Positions 10,751-20,745 of a DNA stretch of 64,000 nucleotides are shown here, piece by piece. Under the pieces are notes generated by a model that was not told the DNA's origin, searched no databases, and saw only the letters and a list, made by a program, of their open reading frames with translations. A program made the translations under genes and the position numbers. How positions within the stretch are numbered: the stretch's first letter is position 1; the number at the start of each line of letters is the position of its first letter. Origin of the DNA: Amborella trichopoda (Eukaryota > Streptophyta > Magnoliopsida > Amborellales > Amborellaceae); the NCBI RefSeq assembly GCF_000471905.2, contig NW_006500031.1:3031331-3095330 (forward strand), given 5' to 3'.

Positions 10751-11242
10751 TGGGGCACACTAGAGGCCATCCCCTACTTTGATAGCATTGTGAACGAGTT
10801 GGAGGGATGGAGGGTGAAGGCTCTACAGGAGGAAGAGACTGCAACACAACTAGGGGGCTCCCAGCTAGAGTCCTTGGAAGCCTCACTAGCACACAACCAC
10901 GAACTAGCGGAGGCCTAGCTACAAAAGAGGGAGGCTATTGTCTCTCATAAGTCTGCACTTGCTAAGGAGGCCATAAGACGCCACAACAGGGTAAGGACCC
11001 TGAAGATGAAAATAGCCAAGTGGACGTGGAAACTTGGAAAATTGGAGAAGGAGACGGTAGCTTGGTAGGCTGGGGATAAGGAGCTGGGCCAGAAGCAGCT
11101 TGACCTGGAGTACTCCTTGGGAGAAAAGTTGGCCTTGGTGGAGCTTGAGGCCGGGCTGGTGGTCGAACTGAGAGGAGACATCCAGCGGGCGAAGGCATCG
11201 GCCAAAGAGTGCAGGGGAAAGGTCAATGAGATCAATGACCAT
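10750..11242 (+). CDS. Antisense coiled-coil frame of element B
   Basis: On the plus strand, opposite to the gag of B and next to R1, a mostly open frame gives a highly charged, heptad-like protein: blocks such as SQLESLEASLAHNHELAEA, KMKIAKW, KLGKLEKETVAW and LAEKL-type leucine repeats. It ends in DHFL and is followed by a T-rich stretch and aatgaaata, a plausible polyadenylation signal. Extra antisense frames near the 3' LTR have been described in Tat-lineage elements, so this fits the lineage. The function is unknown. Not intact. Confidence 0.45.
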
Positions 11243-11551
11243 TTTTTATAGTGCCTTTTTTCTCTCTTTTTTTTCATTTCTTCTATTGTAAAAAAAAGAA
11301 CGCTTGTAAGGCGCCCTTGATTTATGAATGAAATAGCCCTTTTCTCTTTCTGTGTGATGCATGTCTTTTATTCTTCCTTCTCTTTCTGCTTAATTGTTTC
11401 CACCCTTTCACCGTCTGAGACGAAATATAATATCCCACTCCTTGCTTTGTCTTATGACAGCTTGTTGTGGCTTCAATAAGCTCGAATGAGGGAGCAATTG
11501 CTTCCTCACCCCTTAGCGTTTGATTGGACAGGGGCTCATAATTCATGGTTC

Positions 11552-11932
11552 TCATGCTTTAGTGAGCATGTTCGCTGTAAATACTCCAACCTGGGGGAGC
11601 CTTAGCTTCGTTTTGGGGGCATTACTCTTGAGCTTATCATAGGTCTTAGTCTCAGGGATGAACTCCTTTAAGAACTTTGAAGCGACACGCATAACCTCCA
11701 ACTGATTCTGAAAGCTACGAACCTCACTTCTAAGCTTTGCCATGGGGTCTCGTTCTTGAGAGCCAGAGGGATGACCCTTGTCTGCCTGTCCTTCTCCAAG
11801 AGCATATGAGAAGTGTAAGACCTTATTTTGGTTGCTAGTGATCTCCTTGTTCAAGGAGGATGGGATTTGGAGTACCTTCTTTGGTAGCTGGTACGCCAGT
11901 TCTGCTTCTAGGCGAGCAATGGGTTCATGCAA
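11552..11932 (-). CDS. Unrecognised frame in element B
   Basis: 126 residues on the minus strand between the protease region and the antisense frame. Helical, charged, with IARLEAELAYQ at the start and RSEVRSFQNQLEVMR further on, suggesting a coiled coil. No retroelement enzyme motif. It may be decayed linker sequence of B rather than a protein. Confidence 0.3.
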   Translation of the reverse strand: MHEPIARLEAELAYQLPKKVLQIPSSLNKEITSNQNKVLHFSYALGEGQADKGHPSGSQERDPMAKLRSEVRSFQNQLEVMRVASKFLKEFIPETKTYDKLKSNAPKTKLRLPQVGVFTANMLTKA

Positions 11933-12023
11933 GACTTTTTATTGGTCCGGAGTGTAGGTGACCCTTGGTGCTAGAAGATTTACCTCCAGGGCTTTCTCAG
12001 CCTCAGGAGTTGCTTTTAACTCG

Positions 12024-12978
12024 TTATTTTTTTTCTAGTGAATTAAATGTCGAGCTAGAGGGGGAAGCTTCATCTTCGAGGGATGACACCATGACCTCAG
12101 AGATGTGGCAAGGTATACTTGGGTAAATAGGACTCAAGGGGAGGATCTTGCCTTGTCTTTCCTCTTCTTTGAACGTATCCGTAATCATTCGCCTAAGGTC
12201 TTCGACATCATCATGAGACGAGGGTTCTGTCTCTCTCATAGGCTTCCAATCATCATCCTTTGACTTTTTTGATGCTGAAAGATCCGTGAAAAAGTACTTA
12301 GCATCAGCATAGTGAGTCTTGGCTATAAGAAACAGTCTCTTATCAGCATAGACCGTGTGTTGTCTCCCATCGCGACTGTACTTGAAGAATTGGTGGAGCG
12401 TGACGGGAACCACCCCCTGATCGTGAAGCCAAGGGCTGTCGAGCAGGACATTGTAAGATGTATCGGTGTCGATTACATGAAACTGAGCGTAATCATTTAG
12501 GTCATCGATCTTGAGGCAAAGACGAACTGCCCCAGCCGATTTTTCTCTTGATTGGTTGAACCCTTACACATTGATGTGGGTAGAAGTGAGGTTGCCATGT
12601 CCTAATCTCAATCGAGTGAGGATCCTTTTGGGATCAGGTTGACCCTCCATCCAGCATAATCTAGTTGATAGGGCAGGCATATAATTCACCAGTCACGAAG
12701 AGGGGGCGATTGTGAAATTTTCCTCCCAACTGAAGGTCATCTTCAGAAAAGGTGATAGCCAAGCACCCTCCTAAGATGGCTGCGTCGACCTCAATAGGCT
12801 TCACTTCGATCTCGTACACCTCTGGGTTAGAAAGGGCTTGAACTAGGGTCACACGGTAGTCTCTGGACAACATAAAGGCCTCATAGATACTTAGAAAAGC
12901 TGGAAGCTTTTTCAAATGCCCAACTACGTCATATTTCACTTTATCCTCATTAGCCTTCTGTGTTCCTGATCCTATCAC
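12024..12978 (-). mobile_element. Element B: protease region
   Basis: Minus-strand blocks match the Tat/Ogre segment around the aspartic protease: VGHLKKLPAFLSIYEA, AITFSEDDLQLGGKFHNRP, then VIDTDTSYNVLL and PWLHDQGVVP, STLHQFFKYSRDG-like KYSRDGRQHTVYADKR, HYADAKYFFT. The same blocks occur in the plus-strand protease part of element A (23,600-23,900), which helps to fix both as one lineage. Fossil. Confidence 0.75.
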
Positions 12979-13926
12979 TTGTTTAGGTGGTAGGGTAGGT
13001 TTAGGAGCAGGTTTTGGTTTGTGAAACTAGCTGACTTTGTTGTTCGGCCGGTGCAGTCTGTGCTGATGGAGAAGTAATAGGGATTTGTATTTGGGATGTG
13101 GAGATTTGAGGTTGAGACTTAGGGAAAAGTGAAGGATCAGGAAACTTGAGGACCTTGAGCTTCTGAGGTGTGGTCTATAGCTTCTTCCCTGATCTTAGGC
13201 TCATTTCCGTCATGCTGGATGATACTTCTAAGATCTGCATCATATGGGGGGTATCCTTGAAACAGGAGCTTGAAGAGGGCTTAGGTTGTCAGGGCATCGG
13301 CGACAGTTAAGAATCCAACTGCCTGGGCCACCATATTTCTTGGGTGCTTCTGATGCAACCTGCTGATGTTGGTGCCTTCGAGCTCTTTGTCTAGAGCGTC
13401 GAAGTCTGGGCACTGCCGAGCTGCACAGTGCACCTATGGAAGAGATAGAGGAAGAGGGAGAAGAAGAAGAAGAAGCGGGGTTAGAGTGTTCTGGGCAGCT
13501 TTCTATGTCGTCACCAGAGTTGGACTTGTGCTGGGGGTATTTTAGATCTTGCTCCGACTCTAACCATTGGGAGATGCTTTTAACATCATCACCCGTATTG
13601 GACGAAGAGATCAGGCGAGTTGTACCTGGGATGAAGTCCTGTAAAGTTAGCAGTGGAGGAAGGGGCTTGAGGAATTGCTCCTCAATTGGTGGCTGAGGAA
13701 TATGGTTCCTTCGATGAGCTGACCTGGGTGCTCATCTCATTCTGAATCCCTTAGGAAGTGTTTGGTCTATCCTATCGGGCTGATGAGTAACCCTAGCTTG
13801 GCAGGCTGCCTCACGCTTCAGAGATTTGAGCCTGCTTTGTCCATGGTAGACTTCCCAAGGCCGAGAAGTCGAGGGCTCTTAAGGGTTTAGGGTATCCTCA
13901 TAGGGGACTTGTAGCAGGATTTCCTC

Positions 13927-15922
13927 TTAGACAAGAGTGATGGCTTGCAAGTATTCTGAGAGAATGGTGCAAACAATGTGGCCTTTTTGTACCTTCTCCT
14001 TGACTACAGCTTCGAACCCAGAATATTCCCTCAGCTCATGGCCCCATACCTGGTGATATGGGCACCAGAGATTTTCCGTACCCTGAGCAAGACGCCTAGG
14101 TTTCCTGGAAGGCTTGGGAGTGACGAGACCCTGTTGGAGCATCTCCTCAAAGAGGGTCTAGCTCAGCACTTCCTTGGGCTTGTGTCGGGAGGTCTTCTTG
14201 CACTAATGTATCAGGGACTTGAGGGTGTCCTTCTGGGTTACCATGAACTTCTTGGTGCTGCTGCATCTTCTTTGTCAAGAGCTTGTGGAAGCCAATGCAT
14301 TCGCTTAGGTCATGGCCTTGTATCAGATGATACGGACACCAGAGGTTCTTAGCTCCTAGAGGCAGGAACTTGGGCTGCCTTGCCAGCTTCAACGTGATGA
14401 GACCTTCTTCGAGCATTACGGAGAATACTGCAGGGAAGATGGTAGGTGCCTCGTCATCCTCTTGGATTGTCACTACGTGGGAAGCCTTAGTTGCCCCGAA
14501 TGCTTTCTTTAGCTCTTCAAGCTTTATCTGACCCTTGTTAATAAGGGCTTTGATAATGTCTTCCAGCGTATAACACTCTTGAGTGGGGTGGCCTACTCTC
14601 CTGTGAAAAGCACAGTACCTCTCGTGTGTCTCTTGTCCAACTTGCTCTGGGGATTTGACCTCCGGTAGTTGGATTATGTTTTGCTCTCGTAGAAACCGAA
14701 GTAGCACAGGAACGCACTCCTTCTTGAAGGGGTACACCTTGTTCTGGTCCTGAATCCAATAATCCCTTCGATTTATATTTTTAGGGGGTGGGACCTTGTT
14801 ATAAGACTGTTGTTGCTTGCCTCCAGCTTGAGCTGATGTCTGTGCCTTGATTGTGACTACCCCTTTGGAGAGGCCAAAGGTTTGAGGGGCAGCTTTCTTA
14901 GTGTCAGTCACTGTGACAGCCACACTAATCATCTCTTTTTGCTGGTTGCCCCGATTGTTAGAGCGAGAATTGCCATTGCCCTTGCCGTTTCCCGAGCTAG
15001 AGGGCTGTTGACGAGATCCACCATGGTGCTTGGACAGACCTTCTATACGAATAGCTTTAGAGGTGAGCTCCGACATGGAGGCTGGATTGGAGGCCTCAAC
15101 ATGTAGGGCGATCTCGAGCGGCATATTTCGTATGCAGGTCTGAACTGCTTCTCTTTCAGTCATGGGAGTGGCATGATAGGTTGCCAACTTTCTCCATCAG
15201 GCGATGAACTTATCCACTGGCTCACCAGGCTCTTGAGTCAGAGTGAGGAGCTCGATGGTTTCTACATTTCTCTGGACCTCATAGATGTGCTGGTAAAATA
15301 ATTGCTTTATTTCCTGCCATGTGTGTACCCATCTTGGAGGTAGCGGAGCATACCACTGGAAGGCTGGCCTTTCGAGAATCTCGACGAACTGACGGAGGAA
15401 GAGTCGGCCATCAGCTGCCATCTCTCGACAAGCCCCTTAGAAGTGAGCGATATGCTGGTGCGGGGATGTAGTACCATTGAACAGGGGGAGGTTCCCTTTT
15501 TTATAGTCTAGGGGAAACGACACCTGATCGATATACGAGGGGTACGGCTTTTAGTAAAGCGACACCCCTTGCATGCCCGAGATCTTACTCTTGAGACTGT
15601 GGGTCACTATGGTATCTATATCAGCTTGCGAAACTATGCGGGGAGCAGAGCTGTCTTGGGAGGCCAGTGGGGGAGCTTGCCTGGGAGCTGTGGCCTCACC
15701 AGGTAGGGAGTTGGCCTCATGGTGAGAAGAAGTAGGGGGTCTGGAGGCCTCCAGGCGATCCATCTTTTCAAGAATGGACTGCATCATCACCTCGAACCTG
15801 TTCATCTGGTCTTCTTGGGTGTCACTCGGCTCGTTGATCACCATGACGCTAACCGTTTCTTCTGGAGGGTTAGAGCCAGGTGGAGTAGTGGACTGTCGGG
15901 GTTGGTAAGTTGTACGTGGCAA
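13927..15922 (-). mobile_element. Element B: gag
   Basis: Frames at 15,922-15,551, 15,421-15,197 and 15,187-14,147 carry gag features of the Tat lineage: PFQWY-like AFQWYAPLPPRWVHTWQE, QEPGEPVDKFIA, a Gly/Asn/Gln-rich basic stretch, and knuckle-like YCAFHRRVGHPTQECYTL followed by a second, LWCPYHLIQGHDLSECIGF. Another knuckle-like block is at 14,142-13,927. Major shadow frames on the opposite strand are ignored. Fossil. Confidence 0.75.
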
Positions 15923-17434
15923 GTTGATTTGTAGGGTTCAGCATGCCCTGACTGGACACGTCTTGTACGCCGAACGTGTGAGGACCGGTTCTTGACGGTC
16001 TTGGGACCATGACTTCTTGGCAACTCGGTCTCTTCCTATGACGGTAACCACCAAGCAATATTCTTGGACTTCTTGCTCAGGTTCTGGAATCCGAAGAGGG
16101 AAGAAGGGATTGTGAGGCAGGAGGTAATCGAGAGTGGTAACCTCAACTGCCTTAGGGGCCTCGCTAGTCAGGAGCTACAAGCCTCTCTTCTGCTTGATCT
16201 TGAGGCTGCAATAGACTTCACTCCATAATTGAGATATTTGGACTGCTCCGTTTTTCTTGAGCATGCGAGGGTTGTGTCCATCAGCAGGATTAGAGAGTGA
16301 GGTCCAAGGATAGAGGGCAATATGGGCTGCTGCCTTGGAGGTTGTAGGCTTCTATCTGCCATCAGGCCTATGCCCCGAGTTCCCTTGTGAGGTTCCGGTG
16401 CATGGCAGACCTGAGGTGACAGACTCAAGATAGTACTCTTAGGGAAAACCTTTGAGTACCAAGTCTCGAGGTGTTCACGTAGCAAAGGAAGAGTGACAAA
16501 AGAAGGAACTAGCTCGCGACTCCACTTGAGTCGGGATCGGGGAGGAACCTATGAAGCTGGTGCGTGTGCACCTTTGGAGGCAGCCCTCCGACTGAAGCAT
16601 GGGCTCAGTCAGCTGGTTCGACCTTAGGAGGCTAAGACCTGCGAGCTCGTGTCTGTTAGGGACTGGGTAGGGGCTTATCTCTCACAAGGTGAAGCTATGT
16701 GTGCTGAGAGGGAGGACGAAGTGGTCAACCCCCGTGTGCTCGAGCTAGCGCAGAACTGGCGCTGCCTCGAGCTGTGGGATGCATATGCATGCCGGGTTCG
16801 GCCCGAGAAGGCCTAGCCTTGGATGCAAGCTCAAGGCAGTATGAAATTTGCCCCGAGGTGTGGCTTGAGTGGACGAACCATGAGCCTTTAGGTGTGTACG
16901 AAAGGTGGAGGCCCCAGGATCTCCGCCTCGGTGTGTCGAGCCTCCAGGCATAGAGGTTCAGGGTGGCGAAGGAGTGTGGGGGGTGGCCTTGCGGCGACCC
17001 TCAGGAGAGATGGCAACCTGCTTGCCTTTCGCGAAGGCGGACAGGGCAGCCTTTCGGCATACCTTAGCAATGTGACTAGCAAGGGACTTGCCAATAGCAA
17101 GGTGCGTACTGTGGGTAGTAGCAAACGTGCTACCAATGCGAAGGGCCTGGGTAGAGGGTCCACCAAGACTAGAAAGTGGGGAGTTATGGACCTTCAAGTC
17201 CCTTCTCGCACCAATCCTGGAAATAACCTAGGAGCCGGACTGTGAGTCCCGACCCAAGAGGAGTGTAGGGAACGAGGCTTGAGAAGCTCGATTCCCTGAG
17301 ACAGTCACGAACGAGGGGATGAGAAAATCCCCAACTCGGATGAACGGGTTGAATAACCCAGATGCCATGGAATGCAGTGCAAAGATAAAAGGTGATGATG
17401 ATCAAGCAAGAGCGAACCGACAAAGGGGTAGTAA
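15923..17434 (-). mobile_element. Element B: leader between primer site and gag
   Basis: About 1.5 kb, GC-richer than the surroundings, with open but unrecognised frames on both strands (for example 16,485-16,168 minus and 16,892-17,245 plus). A long leader is usual for Tat elements. No known domain. Confidence 0.4.
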
Positions 17435-17455
17435 GTGCCCAATAGAGTCACCAAA
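17435..17455 (-). other. Primer-binding-like site of element B
   Basis: Minus strand reads TTTGGTGACTCTATTGGGC. Plant Tat elements commonly carry TGGCGACTCnnCTGGGG-type sites just after the 5' LTR, so this orients B on the minus strand and suggests the LTR ends near 17,456. Confidence 0.5.
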
Positions 17456-17738
17456 TTGGTCGTATGTCTCAAACTCACCCCTTGGATCTAGATGATCAGG
17501 TGAGATGTGTCTCGGGTTTGAAAGACCCGGGAGTTGAGATCGCTCTCTTGGGAACTTTGTTCACATAACAAAGGTAGGTGCCCAACTAGTGAGAGAGGAA
17601 TTTTAAATGTGAGGTGGGGACCAACCCCACTTGGGTCCGTGATTTACTCGGGCTGACTCCCGCCGACACCCTCTTAGATCACAACGGAAAGCCCCTCAAC
17701 TGCTTAAGCTGGTTTGGAATAGCCTCCTATGACCTACG

Positions 17739-19229
17739 ATCTCCTTTTTTTTCTGTAAAGCACTAACAATGTTAATTTGCAAGACAAGTGGACCAAAGGA
17801 CCCACCGTTGTCTTGGGGTGAATATGCACAGATGTGCACATTTAGATGGCAAAGAAGATGAGAAGTTAGGGTGATGAAGAAGAGGATTTGAATAAGGGGA
17901 GAAAAGAGAAGAGGACTTGACAAGGGAACGAGACTAGCATGATAGCTGGACAAATACAATGACCGACTCAGAGTGGTAGCAAGATGGGCACAGTAACTTT
18001 GACCGGCACGACACTAATACTATTTGAAACTAAGGCCGACATGACCGTCCTAATCTGATGTGGCAGCAAGACGGGCATGGTACTCAGGACCAGTACGACT
18101 GCAATACTGCTCGACAGCCAGACCTTTATGACAGTGTTAGACTGAGTCTGCCCTTTAGTCAAGTGAGAAGAGAAGGAAAAAGAAGAGAATGGACATAAAA
18201 TGTGAGACGAACTGGGAAGGTCTTGACAGCATTAGGCATCGCTGCTCATAGCCAGGAAGTAATAGTCTCATGGCCCCTAAATGGCACTAGACATTGCTGC
18301 TCGCAGTGAAAGGGTGAGCATTGAACTGGACACAGCACTGGCCATCGCTGTCGGTGACATGGGAAGGCAGCAATGACCCTTCACGGGCGGCGATAGGTAT
18401 CACCGTCTGCGATAGGCACTGAGCACAAAAGAGAGGCCTACGGACGACAACAAGCATCGCCACGACACTTCATGGGCGACGATAGGCATCGCCGCCTAAA
18501 CGCGAAGCACGTGTGAAACCCCCGTGGGTGATGATAACCATCATCGTCTACGATAGACGCGAAGCACGGGTGAAACCCCCTCAGGCGGCGATAAGCATCA
18601 TCGTCTGCGAGAGACACTAAGCACGGGTGAAACCCCCGTGGGTGGCGATAAGCATCGCCATCTACGATAGATGTGGGACACCGAAGACATGTCCACGGGC
18701 GGCAATAACTATCGCCGTCTGAGCTTGCGCGGGAGGCCGAAGACACGCCTGCGGAAGGCAGTGAGCAGCGCTGTCTGTGACCCATGAGACGAAAGAAATA
18801 TAGCGCACGGTCAGCAATGCATCGCCATTCGTGACACCAATCCTGGAACCGAAACAGGAGCCCAACCTACTTCTTGAGCATGGCCCAGCTCACTGTGTGC
18901 TCCTTCATACAGCGTTACGCACAACAACGGCTAACGTCGTGCGTGAACTATGTTGAGGAAAAGAGACGAAGAAGAGAGAAAGAAAGAGAAGGAAGTTTGA
19001 GCATGGTGCTGCCCTCGCCATGCACGACCTGCAAAACCACAGGAAGGGGAAGAAAGAAACAGGCATGCACGGCACTACCACTACCGTGCATGGCCTCTGA
19101 GAAAGACTCAGCAGAGAAGAAGAAGACAAACGAAGAAGAAGAAAGAGAAGAAGAGAGAAAAAGAAAATCGAAGAGAGAGAAGAAGGGAAGAGAGAGAAAA
19201 TACCTCGAAGATAGGAGGGGTACCGCTCT
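17739..19229 (-). repeat. Long direct repeat R2 (probable part of 5' LTR of B)
   Basis: Partner of R1 in the same orientation, with the same internal 58-60 bp repeats (about 18,370-18,720) and the same AG-rich end (gaagaagaaagagaagaaga). It lies about 280 bp from the primer-binding-like site, which R1 does not explain. Confidence 0.65.
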
Positions 19230-19930
19230 AAACTTTCTATCTCCTCTCTCTCTAAGACGTGCTCAAGAGAACTCAAGATGAAAGCCTTAATTTTTATTGA
19301 TCAAAAGTTGAATCCATGTACAACGATTTTCCCAAAAGTTCTCTCCCTTTCAATGAGAGGTAGCATCTATTTATAAACTAAAGCTAAAACGTGAGTGGAT
19401 TACCAAAAACTAACCCTAATTAATGATAATTAAGGTTTATTTGGATTTAATGGTGCAAAATAACTGATTTGCCTCTGCTTAACAATTTGGAAAATTTCAA
19501 AACAATCCCTACTGAGAACTAGGGACGTTCTTGATTCTACTCGGAAGATTCATTGACGATCTGGCATCCGAATGAACAAACGATGATTGCCATTGCGTAG
19601 GGCTCGATGCTACGATCATTTTGATAATAATTTTAAGCCATGATAAAGGCATGATCACATAACTTGAATTTGAATAGATCTTGAAAACTTTTGATTGATG
19701 GCATGTCTTCATCTTGATGTTTTTCTTCGATTTTTTCACTGAATTACACTGAGCATGTTACCACGATCGTGTTGTGACAAACAGGACGTGATTTGGTGCC
19801 CGAATGAAGATTTGACAAACTTGAACTTTTGGCCGGAATTTAGAATTTCCGCTGCCAGAATCTGCAATAACTTCAACTAAAACTTATGCGAAATCTGACC
19901 GTTCATCATGTGCGGGGTTCGAACCAGTGA
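19230..19930 (-). mobile_element. LTR-like promoter segment
   Basis: Read on the minus strand it has a TATA-type TTATAAATAG near 19,372, and about 65 bp further on GATCAATAAAAATTAAGG with an AATAAA signal, the arrangement of U3-R in a plant LTR. It may be the promoter half of B's 5' LTR, or part of another LTR. Ends not resolved. Confidence 0.45.
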
Positions 19931-20099
19931 TAGCCACAGACCTTACACACGCAATGCAACTAATCTCGCTCCAATCGAGTTCCATGGTGTTGAAAAATGT
20001 CTTCAAACAGTCGCCTCCAAAAGATATCATGGAATACCAAAGAAGAGGTAGGCAAGAACTCTCGAGGATGAAGACTTGCAATCAACCTTGCCTCCATTC

Positions 20100-20745
20100 C
20101 CAACCCTGAAGGACTTTATGCCCAGGTCACTAGTAGCTGAGGAATTTGATGTAGGGGAGACATTGGATGAAGCCCCGATAGTCGTTACATGCAATAGGAC
20201 ATGGATAGTAGAAGTTGATGCTAAACCTTAGGCCCTGACACTTGAATTAAGATCTGACAGGAGGTCTGCTAAGATCAAACTGCCGAAAGATACTTGCATA
20301 TTTAAGAGGTTAAGACCAACTGAAACCTCTAATGCCAACATTGAGCATGAAAAATAGCAACCCTCAGCCGATAACTTCGACAAGTAAAATGTGGCCTCCC
20401 ACTTGCATAATATACCTACTGCCACTAGCATCTATGAATCTCTCATGTTATCTAAGGAGTTATGAACTACGCTTATACAAGCCTTATCATCCTCCAAAGA
20501 TTTTCAACCTAAGGTTTATCAAATCAAAATAGACTCAGCAGTTTTGGCTGATGTTATTCCCATCACATTCTCTGATGCTGACCTACATTTGGGGACTAGG
20601 TCACAGAACCGCCCACTCATGATAGCTGGTACACTCCACGACACCTACGTTAATAAAGTAATGATAGACAGGGGATCAGTAGTCAATCTCGTAGTTGTGA
20701 GGTATTTTTGACACGCTTGTATTCCTAGTGTGAATAATAGAGAAG
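20100..20745 (+). mobile_element. Tat-lineage element A: protease region, first part
   Basis: Plus-strand blocks: SLMLSKELRTTLIQALSSSK, VIPITFSDADLHLGTRSQNRP, VNKVMIDRGSVVNL (protease active-site region, with DRGS where many relatives have D[GE]GS) and HACIPSVN. They correspond to the Tat/Ogre segment ahead of and including the protease. Followed by the LTR-like block. Fossil. Confidence 0.75.

Larger units (their letters stand above)
9300..19229 (-). mobile_element. Tat-like Ty3/gypsy element B (minus strand), nested in A
   Basis: Bounded by direct repeats R1 (9,300-10,750) and R2 (17,739-19,229). Read on the minus strand the order is: R2; a primer-binding-like TTTGGTGACTCTATTGGGC at 17,435-17,455; a leader; gag (about 15,922-13,927); an aspartic-protease region (about 12,978-12,024); then, in antisense, a coiled-coil frame (10,750-11,242); and R1. 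No reverse transcriptase, RNase H or integrase was recognised, so it looks non-autonomous. It separates the gag and protease parts of A and so is younger than A. By eye the two repeats agree at roughly nine bases in ten, so it is not recent. Fossil with several breaks. Confidence 0.6.

Noticed and set aside
9292-19930. aacca on both sides of B as a 5-bp target duplication
   Set aside because: The implied element ends are not TG...CA and five bases can match by chance. The outer limit on the right is not known.
19905-20000. tRNA-like B box (GGTTCGAACC) on the minus strand, possible SINE or tRNA
   Set aside because: No convincing A box at the right distance, no cloverleaf and no tail or duplication. 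The same region reads as the start of element A's protease side.
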